Positions 34,781 through 45,407 of a DNA stretch of 45,407 nucleotides are shown in pieces. The notes under the pieces were generated by a model. It saw nothing but the letters and a program-made list of their open reading frames with translations, searched no databases and was not told the origin of the DNA. The stretch's first letter is position 1; each line of letters starts with the position of its first letter. Source of the stretch: Helochares maculicollis (lineage: Eukaryota > Arthropoda > Insecta > Coleoptera > Hydrophilidae); NCBI GenBank assembly GCA_033557835.1, contig JAWQRO010000265.1, positions 1 through 45,407 on the forward strand, given 5' to 3'. The position numbers and the translations under genes are program-made.

Positions 34781-36461
34781 GAAAGGTGTTCCTGACTTTT
34801 GTTAATGTAATCGTTGGTGGTTGTCTTTGGCGCGTCTGTCGACAACGGTTGCGGTTCACACGACCCTCGAAATTATTTTCACGAAAGAGGGTGTTGGAAT
34901 GTTTTGCGTTCGGGACAAATGTGGTAATATAAGCGATGGTGTCAAAGAATGCCATATCCTCATAAATATTAAACAAGATTTATTAGGGTTAGATCCGTGA
35001 AAACGCAAGTCTGCATTTTGTTCTTAGAAGCTCTGTCCACCCACCTTACAATACGATGAGCATTCTTCTTTAAAAAATCATAAATGAATTCTTCGGTGAT
35101 TAAAAGTTTTAAAATACCATATTATCATTAAGTATTGTGCTCAGTTCAATTTCCCACATTCGTAGTTAAAGCTCAGTGATATTGATTGTTCGCTTTCATG
35201 CACAGTTTGTGTTGAAATGATAATGATGGAATACGGTAAAAGTATAGCCTCAGTGTGGTCGAAATATTCAACAAAGTCTTTCAAGAGCACACCAACTTGT
35301 TTCGTAATAAGTGTGAAGCTTGGTGAGATAATATTCAACAATGCGGATACAGGATGTGGTAAAATATTATTCTAATGCTCATTGAAATAAAAATGAGGGA
35401 TTAGGAATATGCGAGAGTACTACTGAAACGATTTGTAGTATATTAAACCTATTGTTATTGGATGAGTCCGAACTGATGAACAACATGAGAGATTAGTTAT
35501 AAAATAGTAATGCATCCGTTGGCTAGATTTAAAAATTTCTTTTTACAATTGAAAATTCACTTAAAAGCAAATATCATGAATCGGCATCGGATTGCGATAT
35601 TTTGAGTGAAACTCGAATAGGAGCAAATCTATTCATTTCTTAAAATCTCTTCACGCTCCAAAATAGACAGTTTTTAAAGTTATCATGTTATTAAAAATAT
35701 TCTTTAGCTTTGTCAATATAGTACATCAGATTAGTAATAACACTGCTACAAATAGCCGTGATGAAGATAATCATGGTACTAACCAGAGAAGTCAGTATAC
35801 TGTATACCACCGTCGTATTTCATTAAGTTAAAGACTCCTAAATTGATTTGAAATGAGCAATAATATTCGCCAGGAAACAAAGAATTATAGAAGAAAAGTG
35901 ATTTCATAATTTTTAAAATTCGTTAATGCTTGGAAATGGACATGTTTCTTCCTCTATATGCCAAGGAGTTTTTCAACGAAGAAATATTTTTCTCATAATA
36001 TTTCATACCCGTATTAAAAATGTAGAAATTTTTACTTGCAAGAACCTAATGTTTTAGCAATTGCAATATCAAAAAGAAATATCAATAATAAGAATTAAAA
36101 TAACAGATACTGATTTAAATATCAGGTTATAAAAAGCTCAAGTTGCATCTTTAAATAAGCAACTCGATATATTAGCCAATTCAATTATGAAGAAAAATTA
36201 ATTATCTCTCATAGATATGAGATAAGATGGGTGCAAATTCTCTTCTTCACCGTTGTTTTTAAATATTAACTAAAGATAAGTGATAATTTGTTCAAGTACC
36301 GATATTTTCAATAACATTGATGCAAGCAAGAGGACCTGGAAAATAAGGGGGTAATAAATATTAGAAATAAAACACTCAAGATCCTAATGTTTTAATAACA
36401 TAAAGATATATTTATGTATTTTGTTCTTCAAACTGTAAATGTTGATTTTAGATTATGTATG
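34781..36461. other. non-coding, nothing recognised
   Basis: AT-rich spacer; the small open frames at 34707-34976 and 35141-35341 on the minus strand do not resemble known proteins. Confidence 0.4.
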
Positions 36462-36463
36462 TA

Positions 36464-37707
36464 CTAGGTTAGTTGAAAAATTCAAGGAGCGGGGATACAA
36501 AATAGGGCAAAACTAAAAAACTACCTTTAGTCTTCAGTGTATTCTCCCATAACTTTAATACATTTTCTCCAACGATTTTCCAATACAGTTATACCATCTC
36601 CTAAATGGTTTTCTGGAAGCTCGTCAAAATATTGGTTCACAATCGCTATAACTTCTTCATTTGAGGAAAAACGCTTTCCACGGAGAAATTTTTTTAAATT
36701 TGGAAATAGATGAAAGTCTGAAGGGGCTAGATCGGGAGAGTAAGGCGGATGTTGGATTATTTCATACCGTAAATCGTTCAATTTGGCCATTGTTTGAACA
36801 GATTTGTGTGCTGACGCGTTATCTTGATGAAAAAAGGATGTTTTTCTTCTACAAGCCAGGTCTCTTTTCTTTAATTTTTGTATTTAACTTATCCAACAGA
36901 TTTGAATAATACTCTCCTACTATGGTTTTACCAGTTTGAAGATAATCGATCAACAAAATGCTCTTTGCATCCCAGAAAACAGATGCCATAACCTTTTAGG
37001 ATATTTTGAACCATTTTAGTAGTTTTGGAGCTGAACAACCAGGCTTATTCCTCTCTAAGGTTTGTTGTCGCAGCTTGGTATCATAGTGGTACACCCAGGT
37101 TTCATCCAAAGTGACGAAACGACATAAAAAATCTTATTTATTTTTTGGAAAAGCTCCAAATGTTTCTTAGAAAGATTTACTCGAAGTCGTTTTTGATCAC
37201 AATTTAAGAAATGCGGCACCCATCGTACAGAAAGTTTTCCGAGGCCTAGCACATCTTTCAAAATATGAAGTACTCGCTCAGTTGAGGTATTCATTGTCTC
37301 AGAAATCTCACTCAAGGTTAACTTTCTGTCATTCATAACCATATCATGAATGGTATCAATCATTTCTTCAGTGGTCACACTTTTTTGACGTCCTGAACGA
37401 GGATCATCTTCTAAGCTTGTGCAACCACGTCTAAATTCTAATGCCCACTAACAGACCATTGTTTTAGATGTAGCAGCATCCCCTAACACATTCACCATTT
37501 CACTATAAATTTCCATCGCCTTCAAACCATTTTTCATTAAAATTTAATTTCCGCACGATGTTCAATTTTTTCCATGATTAAATTATGTTGACATGTCTAA
37601 CATCAAAGCGTCATACAAACACACTGACAAGTCATAACGAGTTGAAAGTTGCAGTCAAAATTCAACGAATTAAAGTCTTCGCTCCGCTAACTTTTCAACA
37701 AACCTAG
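36464..37707 (-). mobile_element. mariner element, complete length, family A copy 2
   Basis: A 1244-base element between TA (36462-36463, 37708-37709). Ends: CTAGGTTAGTTGAAAAATTC from 36464 and, inward from 37707 on the minus strand, CTAGGTTTGTTGAAAAGTTA, both followed by GGAGCG. Same family as 3849-5093, judged by ends, length and transposase sequence, and better preserved. Confidence 0.9.
36527..37575 (-). pseudogene. mariner transposase pseudogene (family A copy 2)
   Basis: Starts at an ATG near 37573-37575 (MEKIEHRAEIKF) and soon meets a frame break and an in-frame stop. Pieces in order: NGLKAMEIYSEMVNVLGDAA in the HTH region; DDPRSGRQKSVTTEEMIDTI; the open piece 37378-37055 with LTLSEISETMNTSTERVLHI (second HTH), LGLGKLSVRWVPHFLNCDQK and a decayed first catalytic block; a broken middle with KTIVGEYYSNLLD; and the final open piece 36790-36527 with AKLNDLRYEIIQHPPYSPDL, APSDFHLFPNLKKFLRGKRF, SSNEEVIAI and ENRWRKCIKVMGEYTED. 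The third Asp (APSD) is present; the HDNA block is destroyed by a frameshift. Confidence 0.88.
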
Positions 37708-37709
37708 TA

Positions 37710-40180
37710 CAATACTATGATAGAGGCCAGTAAAGAAAACAAGCTTGGATCGGCTGTGACGAAACAGCAACATAACGAGCTACTCCTGGATTCAAACGGG
37801 ATCCTGACGCTCTTTCTTGATTTGTTCCAAAAACCACTCAAAGACCATAATTGAGAGAGAGGCACGATTAAGCTGGACATCAAGGCTTCTCCTCACCCAT
37901 CTTCACTTCGCTTCGCTTGACACAGCCGGATTTTGATGCTTGATTGGGGTTTTTCATTGAAAGTGTATTTTGATTGTATGTTTTCCAGACAGTTAAGAAT
38001 GTAGGAGTTGTTTAAGTTTGGAAACAAATGCTCTAAAAATCATTATTACACATATTTCGTACACTGTTGTAAAGCTTCGGTAAGATATCCATTACTGGTA
38101 TTAACTGTTATTTCATTTCGGCTCATGAAAACAAGAAATTTGTATGAAAAAAAAATATTAACGTAACGGTAATTTGGTACAATTAACAATGAACGAAATG
38201 TTTTTTTGTGTTTGGTCCTTGATTAAAGTAGGATATGTCTTGTACACGTTTTGTTGCGTTGCCCATAATTTGGGCGAAATTTAATTACAAAAAATTATAC
38301 ACCGCCTTAGGATGTCAATGTGGGCACAGCTCTTACGAGTCTTATAATTGATTAATGAAATTCAGTGTATATGTTGACATTATAATAAGAATATAATTGA
38401 AACTGTGCTCCTACTAATATTACTATTGATTAGATAATTGTGAAGTTGGCCAATTCTAATTATTGCCCATGAGCTTACATTGCTAATTAGGTAGATTTGC
38501 TTCGGCTTTGCTGCTTTCTCCATTACTGGTTGTAATAAATTTCTTAGTTTATTATGCAAAAATTACAATCTTTTTAGTAATCAATTGTATGTCAAAAGAC
38601 TATAATAAAAAATCAAATGTTAACTAACGATGAGTATCCTCAGTAGCATACTGCATAGCCTTGAAATTAATTTCTACTTTTATGTAGGTACCTAATTATT
38701 ACATTACGCTAGCTCAGTGTAAGCGTATTGTTAATAACAATATGTTGAGCATATCTTTAATTATTTTATTACTATGAAGCAGCTTATTTATATGTATTGT
38801 AAGCGAGGGCCGGCTTGATGTAGAGTTAACTTAGTTTATAGTCCAGAAGTTAGGGGGTTTTAATTTTAAACTGCCTTATCACTATAAAAACCTAAATTTC
38901 CCAGAGGCTCATAAATTGGTCACGTGTCCTCAAAACGCCATAAAGCCAAACTCAAGCTCGCTTCACTCCAGGCAAACAACTTCATTAAATTTAACGATAA
39001 ATCTAAACAAATTACCAAAGTTATTGCATATACATTTAAAGCCCCGACAAAACGATAAATTTTTGCATTAATCTGTATATTAATTAATTGCGAGTGTAAT
39101 TAGTTACAACAAGCTTGCGTATGCTTACTTATGCAGGTCCGCGTGTACACCTATATGCAACAACACTTAATGCTTGTATCTTGTCTTATAACATTATCTC
39201 TTAATTTATTTATGAAAATATGCACATGAATTGCCAGAAGGATACTTAACGTAGCGCTACTAAACCCGCCAGCCACCAACCAGCACTACTTAGTAGTTTG
39301 GCCGTCGTAGTCATGTTAGGTCATACAATTTAAATTTGCCTATCTTTTTATTATATCTCATTAAACATAGATTTAATCAGCTTAATTAAATTTTTAAGAA
39401 AACCAACACCGCTATGTAAGCTGCGAACGCACATTTTTCAGACAATGCTACACAATCGATGCTAATGGCAGATTGTGAAAACTGCAATTGGGCATTTAAC
39501 CAAACACCGAAAACAATCTTCAGTTTATTACAGTGGGAAAAAGCTAGGAAACGCGCAAATGGGTTTTACAATCCGAGATTAAGATCAGTTTTTTGAATGA
39601 TGGGAAGCGTGGATTGATTATAAAAACTAGGAAAGTAAGATTTTTGGGGCAAATTGCTTTTCAAACTATTCGCCAATTTTCACTACAGATCTCCAAAACT
39701 CGCACCGACTGTGAAACCTGGCGTGAAATTTCGATTTATCATAACAATTGCCTTTTTTAGACACTCGTCCTACGCAAGTCAATTAGGCAATCCTGGTAAG
39801 CCCTGCAGTTAGAATGATCAGGCGAGCTAGGCTTCGAAATGAAAAGGCATGGTTTTAATTTCGAATCAAATTTCCACATTAAAATCAATTCTCAGCCTGT
39901 TCGTAACGACTCGAATCTATTATTCCATTAGTGGCTGAAACGAGAAGGCATCTCAAAGAAAATTGGCCAATTAAACCATTAGCAGCTTAAACGTAAAATT
40001 AATGACAAGATTTCTCGAAAGGGAGTAGAAGTAGAGGAGAGTCGTAGAAAAAGAAGAAGTGATACTAATAGATCCTATTGCCAGATAGATGGATGAAGGA
40101 AGAGGAATGGGATTTCGCATGGGACGGATCTATGTGTGAACTCTCTAACATAATAACTAATTGTTATATCAAAGATCAGA
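37710..40180. other. transposon-poor, non-coding; homeodomain-site-rich
   Basis: No coding or transposon content recognised. Stretches at about 38260-38540 and 38990-39150 carry many TAAT and ATTA cores with less AT-rich spacers (CTAATTATTGCCCATGAGC, TGATTAGATAATTGTG, AATTAATTGCGAGTGTAATT). This is a pattern seen in enhancers near homeobox genes. Function is inference. Confidence 0.35.
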
Positions 40181-40189
40181 GCTTAAATT

Positions 40190-40500
40190 AGTTTTGATAA
40201 TCGGCAATAAAGCAGCATCTCCGCGGTTTCGACGAGGCGGTCCGTTTGAAGATCGGTCTGGAGGAGGAAGTGGGGAGAGGGAGGCAGCGCTCGCGCGGCG
40301 GCACCTTTGAGTTTCCTTATATGGCAACTAATTACGGCTGTTACCGCCAACTGCCATACAATAAGACAGCGCTGTACGATGTGTGGCCTGGCCTGTTCAC
40401 GTGCATTGCTTATAATCCCAACGAACGGCAATGCAATGCCAATGCGAGATGTGGGTATCGTGTCGTCGTTGGTACTTAGTTGGTTACCGCACGACTGTGA
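40190..40500. promoter_or_regulatory. GC-rich island with a CArG box
   Basis: A distinctly GC- and CpG-rich patch (GGGAGAGGGAGGCAGCGCTC, GCGCGGCGGCACC) containing an exact CArG box CCTTATATGG at 40315-40324, the MADS-domain/SRF consensus CC(A/T)6GG. Open frames on both strands (40246-40479 + and 40183-40431 -) match no known family. Candidate regulatory element or distant promoter; untested. Confidence 0.3.
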
Positions 40501-42004
40501 AAACTAATTGGAATATGTCGCATATCATCCCACTGCAAGTCGACTGCGTCTTTTCACTCTTTTCTTGTCGATTGGGTGGATGGCTTGACGGATAGGTTTC
40601 GGCAATGCGTTGGTATTGCTCTGAAGAGGGCGCTAGTGCACAGACAAAATGTAGATTGTCGGCTACATCTCTGTAGATCCAATAAAAATGTTCAGCTCTG
40701 CTGATCCATCATATATTTGATGTTGGTAATTTATTTCAGAAAGGGTAGCAGCCCCATTTCTCGTAAACAAAGTCTGATTACTTTCTCTGTCGTCAGCATT
40801 TGCCTATTTGCCGCGGGCGCAGTTCAAGTAGCCTTTTCTTAATATAATACATTTTCTCATATTCTCACTTTGTTCCTTAAACTAATGTTCTTCTAAGAGC
40901 TTATTTTTTATTTCTTGGTCGAATGTTTTATGTTTACTTTGCGTTTCATCTTCTTCTTCGTTTTGTCGCTTTCCACTGAAGAGGTAGCATCGTCCTATAC
41001 TGGATTATAGAGACCCAATCGACGACAGTTATTTAATTGACGCTACATTTTTCTGCAATAGTTGGAGGAGAGGTCACATGGGTCACATTTGCGCTCGCTT
41101 CATTACAATTCACTCTTTAGTTTTTTCACAGACAAATTTAAATAAAACTCAGACAGCATCCACTGGGGGATAGTTCTGCAGTGAAAATATTGGGATGGGT
41201 GTTGGCTATTTTAAGTTAATTAATTATTTCATTATCGAGTCCAACTTATGTTAATGTACTGGATAACCAAAAATATAATGGTTAAGATCCCCATATTGAC
41301 CACAGTTACACAATGGGGTTTCTTTTTCCAATTTTGTGAAGGAATCCTGGAGATCTAAGGTGAGTAAATGCTCGAGTTTAAGACAACAGACTGGAAACGT
41401 CATCTGTTATCGAAAAGTCATTAATTCATATGATATTTTTGTATCTAAGTGAGAGTAAATGCTTTTTATTTCTTAAAGAATTCGTTAACGTGGGGAAAAC
41501 TATGATAATCACAAAAAAATGCATCTAAGTAATCGTTCTGAAATGTTTTACGCGTATTTATTTCTTTGTCAATTATAATGACTAATCTTTTTAAGGCTTA
41601 GACTTAAATTAACACTTTAGCTTGGGCGTTAGTCAAATAATTTGCGCGCACTGACAAATTTGTACTTGAATATGACTGGCACAGTTACCATATTTACATT
41701 ATTTTACCATTCACGTATGAATAAGGCTTGCGCAATGCAACAAATGTAAGAGAAGGTATTTCTTTCTTTTTTTATTTGTATAGCATTAGCTTTCAGATTA
41801 TTCTGCTTAGAATAAACGGCACCTAAAATGGCCCACACATATAAACATGAGTTTGATGCTGCTTTGTCCAAAAGCAGTTCTGATGAGATAGAAATCTAAT
41901 TCTGAATCAAGTAACTGATTATTAGAGAATAGTTAATTTGGTTTAAAATTCTATAAGGATACATCTCGGTAACTTCGAGTCGACTAATTGGAAAGGATAT
42001 GAAG
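40501..42004. other. non-coding, nothing recognised
   Basis: Mixed-composition to AT-rich sequence with no recognisable coding or mobile content. Confidence 0.4.
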
Positions 42005-42215
42005 AGCAAACGTAGGTGCAAAAATTATTGACGAGTAAGGCTCCATACAGAAGGTTTACAACAAAAATCAATACGCGTGAAAATTATACTCAACAAAATG
42101 TTAATTGGCGAAAGAGTTGAAAATACAAAAGCTACCAAGCTTCAGGAGATCCAAAAAGAACTGATGAAACTGTTGGCAAAAACGTGATAGAAATGTTTTT
42201 AATCTATCTAAAATC
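42005..42215 (+). repeat. unknown diverged repeat, copy 1
   Basis: Shares an interrupted match with 43887-44105 in the same orientation: the GTAGGTGCAAA start, ACAAAAATC, GTGAAAATTATA, TTAATTGGCGAAA, an AAAGAAC block and GAAATGTT near the end. It belongs to no family I recognise and may be part of an old dispersed element. Confidence 0.65.
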
Positions 42216-42836
42216 CAAGTATTACAAAGACGCTTATCAGTGTTTAAATTCTGATACAAAGTGGTAGGTAGCGACAATTGCGGTTTCCTTATATGCTTCA
42301 GTAATTTCAAAAGAGTATTTAACAATATTTATTATAATAAAATGATTCAGAGTCTTCAAGCTGCCGCAATTGGCGAACAGAATAGACGGCAAGAAGAACG
42401 ACAAAAACCAAATTTAAGACTATATTAATACAATAATTGTCGTCAAGCCACCGCTACCTGAAACCTGCCCAAATTTATAGATTTATGTATATGTAAACTT
42501 TGTCAAAAGTTAGATTTGGTGAGAGAAATGAGAAATCAGAACATAATTTGTTGGCACTTTCCTCCAGTTTCCTAATAAGCGCTTGGCAAATAAAATACAA
42601 AATACAATACTAGCAGCCAGATTATATTGAAATCATTAAAATGAGTATAAAAATTAAATAAATTCATTGAAATCTTCGGACCACAAATTACGCATTTTGC
42701 AGAAATGTAAATACGAGGAAATTAGCAGAAAAAATAAAAAATAAATGTATTCTCTAATGACCAAGAGGGGATGATGCTGTAAAAATAAAGTTGTGAAACT
42801 TATTCCAATAACTTATAAGCGTTATTACAAAATGTA

Positions 42837-43620
42837 CTACTGTGATCAAACAGTAAGGTGAAATTGTCATTTAAAACTCCTGGGATTTAGGAAGGCAGGT
42901 AATTTTTTTCCTGTATTACTAAGAGTATAACATTTACCAAGTTTGTCAAAAGGTTTAATTATGTCCGAGTTACACGTGGTTTTGTAAATAACCAAAAGGG
43001 AATTTTTCGATATTTACAATGGTTGATTTTGCTGAGCAAAGAACTTGCTTCAAATTTCGTTTGCGAAACGAATATTCTTGTGCGGATACATTGAAAATGT
43101 TGCGGAAGGCGTTTGGTGATCAAACTATGGCACAAAAAACGTTTATAAGTGGGACGAGAACGCGTTGAAGACGAGTACTACGTCCAAGAAATCAAAGATT
43201 TGGTGCTTGAAAATCGTCAGTTAACAATTAGCGACCTTGCTGATAGTGTTGGAATATCATTTAGCTAAGCCCAAACGAGTTTGAAGGATTTTTTATGTTT
43301 TCAACACGTCAAGTCTCGATTCACCATTTCATACTGCATTGGTTCTTCGCGACGTTTTTACCAAAATCTCGAGTCATATCGTTCCACAACAACCCTATTC
43401 ACCTGACTTGGTCCCGTGCGACTTCTGGCTATTCAGCAAACTCAAACGGCCAATGCGGGGATACCGTTTTAATACGATTGAGGAGATAAAAGCGAATCGA
43501 AGAAGGTTGAATGCTATACCGGAAAACGACTATTCCGACTGCTTCGATGAAATTGAATTGGAAAAATAAATAATTTACATTTCATAAACAAATCCACCTT
43601 ACTTTTTGATCACAGTTTGA
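42837..43620 (+). mobile_element. internally deleted mariner, distinct family
   Basis: A 784-base element with inverted ends: CTGTGATCAAACAGTAAGGT near 42840 and, inward from the right end on the minus strand, ACTGTGATCAAAAAGTAAGG. TA is present near both edges (42835-42836, 43621-43622), though the outermost bases differ slightly. About 450 bases are missing compared with the usual 1.2-1.3 kb. These ends differ from the other three mariner families here. Confidence 0.75.
43019..43569 (+). pseudogene. deleted mariner transposase
   Basis: The ATG at 43019-43021 opens 49 codons (FAEQRTCFKFRLRNEYSCAD, TLKMLRKAFGDQTMAQKTF) ending at TGA 43166-43168. This is the mariner N-terminal HTH. A further frame has LVLENRQLTISDLADSVGIS-like sequence to about 43265, then KDFLCFQHVKSRF. 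Sequence then jumps near 43320-43340 to VLRDVFTKISSHIVPQQPYS, PDLVPCDFWLFSKLKRPMRG and YRFNTIEEIKANRR, ending in IPENDYSDCFDEIELEK at 43569. The first two catalytic Asp blocks are lost with the deletion; the third Asp (VPCDFW) remains. Confidence 0.8.
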
Positions 43621-43886
43621 TACAGTAGTAACTCTAAAAATATCACTTCGAGATAAAAGTGTTGGGTGAGAAACGATTATACTTAATATGAGTAGAAGAA
43701 ATGAGACGAAGTTATAGAAGAAAATATGACTATAAAGAGGACATACATTAATTATACAAGCAAAGAGGAAGACAAAATCTACTTGGTGTTTGGAAGACTG
43801 CTTCATTATCGAATCATTAGAGAAGATGTGAAGATGTAATTAATTTCATCTACATCCCAAAGGTGAAAGATACTGTTAGATAACGA

Positions 43887-44105
43887 AAACGCAAGAGTAG
43901 GTGCAAAGTTATTGTCGAGTGTTCATTACAAGAGGTATAGAACAAAAATCGGTACATGTGAAAATTATATTAAGCAGTTGTTAACTGGCGAAATCTCGAA
44001 AAAAACGCCTTACAAACATCTAAAAATAGAAGCGTTACCTGACTAGAGGCGATACTCAAAGAACATGAAAAAATAACGCGAAAGAAATGTTATTTAATTT
44101 ATTAC
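43887..44105 (+). repeat. unknown diverged repeat, copy 2
   Basis: Partner of 42005-42215. One frame stays open for about 50 codons (RVGAKLLSSVHYKRYRTKIG and then ENYIKQLLTGEISKKT), ending in a stop near 44040. Copy 1 is not open in that frame. No family recognised. Confidence 0.6.
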
Positions 44106-44258
44106 ATGCAATTTTTGAAATGCGAACTATCTCAAGAGATTGGCTAAGACAACATTCCTAATGATTCCAAAGAAGGCAAACTCGCTGAGTTGTCAGAAAC
44201 ATCAATCAATAAACATGAGCACTCTCTAGAACCAATTCAGAAAATTATTTATGGCGGA

Positions 44259-44317
<59 letters not shown>

Positions 44318-45407
44318 AAAGATATTTGGTTTCTCAAACAGACTGACTTCTAGAGAACCTTCTTAGCATTCAAATTTTGCTAAAGAGAAATTGAAATGAA
44401 TTTGACATTATTCCACATAAAATATTCAAGACACCAATATCAGCAATAAAAACTTAAAATGGTGGAAAATTTGTTTTGGCATGAGAAGGCAGCAGGAAAC
44501 AGGCTGAAAAATAATTTTGTCGAGATTTAAATATAATAATAAGAGGCATTAAGCAGAGATCTCCATTATTAGTCAACAAGGTTTAATTAGGAAAAAACAA
44601 TTAACTAACAAATTAGGCTTATAAGAATTTCATTCCCTAAACTAAAAATTGTTTTATGCAATTAGTATTGCATTTTAACCTTAATAGTATGGAATTTTAG
44701 GCTCACACAAAAAAATACCACAGAAATATTAGAAACCTAAGAAATGTGAAGGTGCAGAAGAATATAGCAAACCTGCTAGATGGAGTGAGTAATAAACGAG
44801 AAGGATATTTGCCCATTTATGATAAAACATTTTTCACCTCATTATTCAGTGGCTGAGAAACTATTGGTTCAACATGACAATGGCTTACTCAAAGCGAATT
44901 TGTATAAAGTGAGGATAGTAACCTGATAGATAGCCCCTGAGGGCGGATTTGGAATTTGACGAAAACGAAAAGTATACCCGTCATTGGCTTGTAAACTGGA
45001 AAATGGTTTCTTTAAAAATACATATATTAAATTTGTTTAAGAATAACTTCAACCTCAATTGCAATATTTAACAAATATATAGTAACGCGTAATAGCGAGC
45101 TGTGTTTTAAATTCATGTTCAGAGCTATTACGAGACTGTAATATTTGAACTTGCGAAGTAAAAAGGAAGAGAGTAAACATATTTCAAGATAATATCATTT
45201 ATTTTCAAGAAATAAATTTAATTCAGTCTAGAAAAGAAGTCCATCAGTTTAGCTCTGTAGTTTCGTGTGATACTTTAAGCTTAAATAATAGTCTTAAATC
45301 TTCAATGCTATTGTCAAATAATTATATTTATATTTATTGAAAATCATAACAATTACAATACTAATTCAAGAGAGCTAAGCCATGTTTTGGTTTAACTATA
45401 TATATAA
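44106..45407. other. non-coding, AT-rich; nothing else recognised
   Basis: AT-rich to the window end, apart from the microsatellite at 44265-44315. Confidence 0.45.
44265..44315. repeat. (TA)n microsatellite
   Basis: About 25 uninterrupted TA units, preceded by GGCGGATATATG. It is a likely length-variable locus and could be an assembly weak point. Confidence 0.95.

Noticed and set aside
36464..37707. Domesticated or active mariner transposase
   Set aside because: Frame breaks and an in-frame stop in the N-terminus and loss of the second catalytic block; typical dead copy.
40246..40479. 77-codon open frame on +
   Set aside because: Explained by high GC content; three frames over the same bases are open and none resembles a protein family.
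44265..44315. Regular array at the right end
   Set aside because: Simple TA dinucleotide repeat; no spacer-repeat structure, so not a CRISPR-like array or satellite.

Overview
This is eukaryotic, almost certainly insect, chromosomal DNA: AT-rich, gene-poor and full of decayed transposons. The only host gene I can support is the last exon of a ladybird (Lbx) homeobox gene on the + strand (6613-6992). It carries a complete homeodomain and a 3' UTR with polyadenylation signals and several Pumilio-type sites. No upstream ladybird exon is recognisable, so bases 1-6612 are probably its 3'-most intron and 7093 onward is the downstream intergenic region. The insect order cannot be fixed from sequence alone; the mariner, R1-like and RTE-like mixture fits several orders.

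Layout. 1-570: fragment of a mariner transposase cut by the window edge. 571-3848: non-coding, with a GC-richer stretch and a degenerate minisatellite. 3849-5093: mariner with TA-flanked ends. 5094-6612: intron. 6613-7540: ladybird exon and 3' UTR. 9295-12480: near full-length, broken RTE-like LINE on the - strand. 12560-13000: Mos1-like mariner fragment. 13001-16446: nothing recognised. 16447-17708: Mos1-like mariner with both ends. 17661-22605: a tandem duplication whose first unit holds a broken hAT transposase and whose second unit lacks most of it. 22606-26700: mostly non-coding, with a pyrimidine-rich patch. 26740-27950: R1-like LINE fragment with an internal deletion. 29269-30520: second Mos1-like mariner. 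31067-31108: perfect 17-bp hairpin. 33539-34778: cecropia-type mariner. 36464-37707: second copy of the family at 3849. 37708-42004: TE-poor stretch with GC-richer islands. 42837-43620: internally deleted mariner between two diverged copies of an unknown repeat. 44265-44315: (TA)n.

Every transposon coding region seen is interrupted by stops, frameshifts or deletions, so none looks autonomous. I found no RNA gene, CRISPR array, operon or convincing new protein system. The observations most worth following are the cluster of four Pumilio-type sites in the ladybird 3' UTR, a nonsense codon shared by two independently inserted mariners, the mariner-broken tandem duplication with differential hAT content, the isolated perfect hairpin, and the unknown diverged repeat pair. 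Subfamily assignments, identities and alignments were made by eye.
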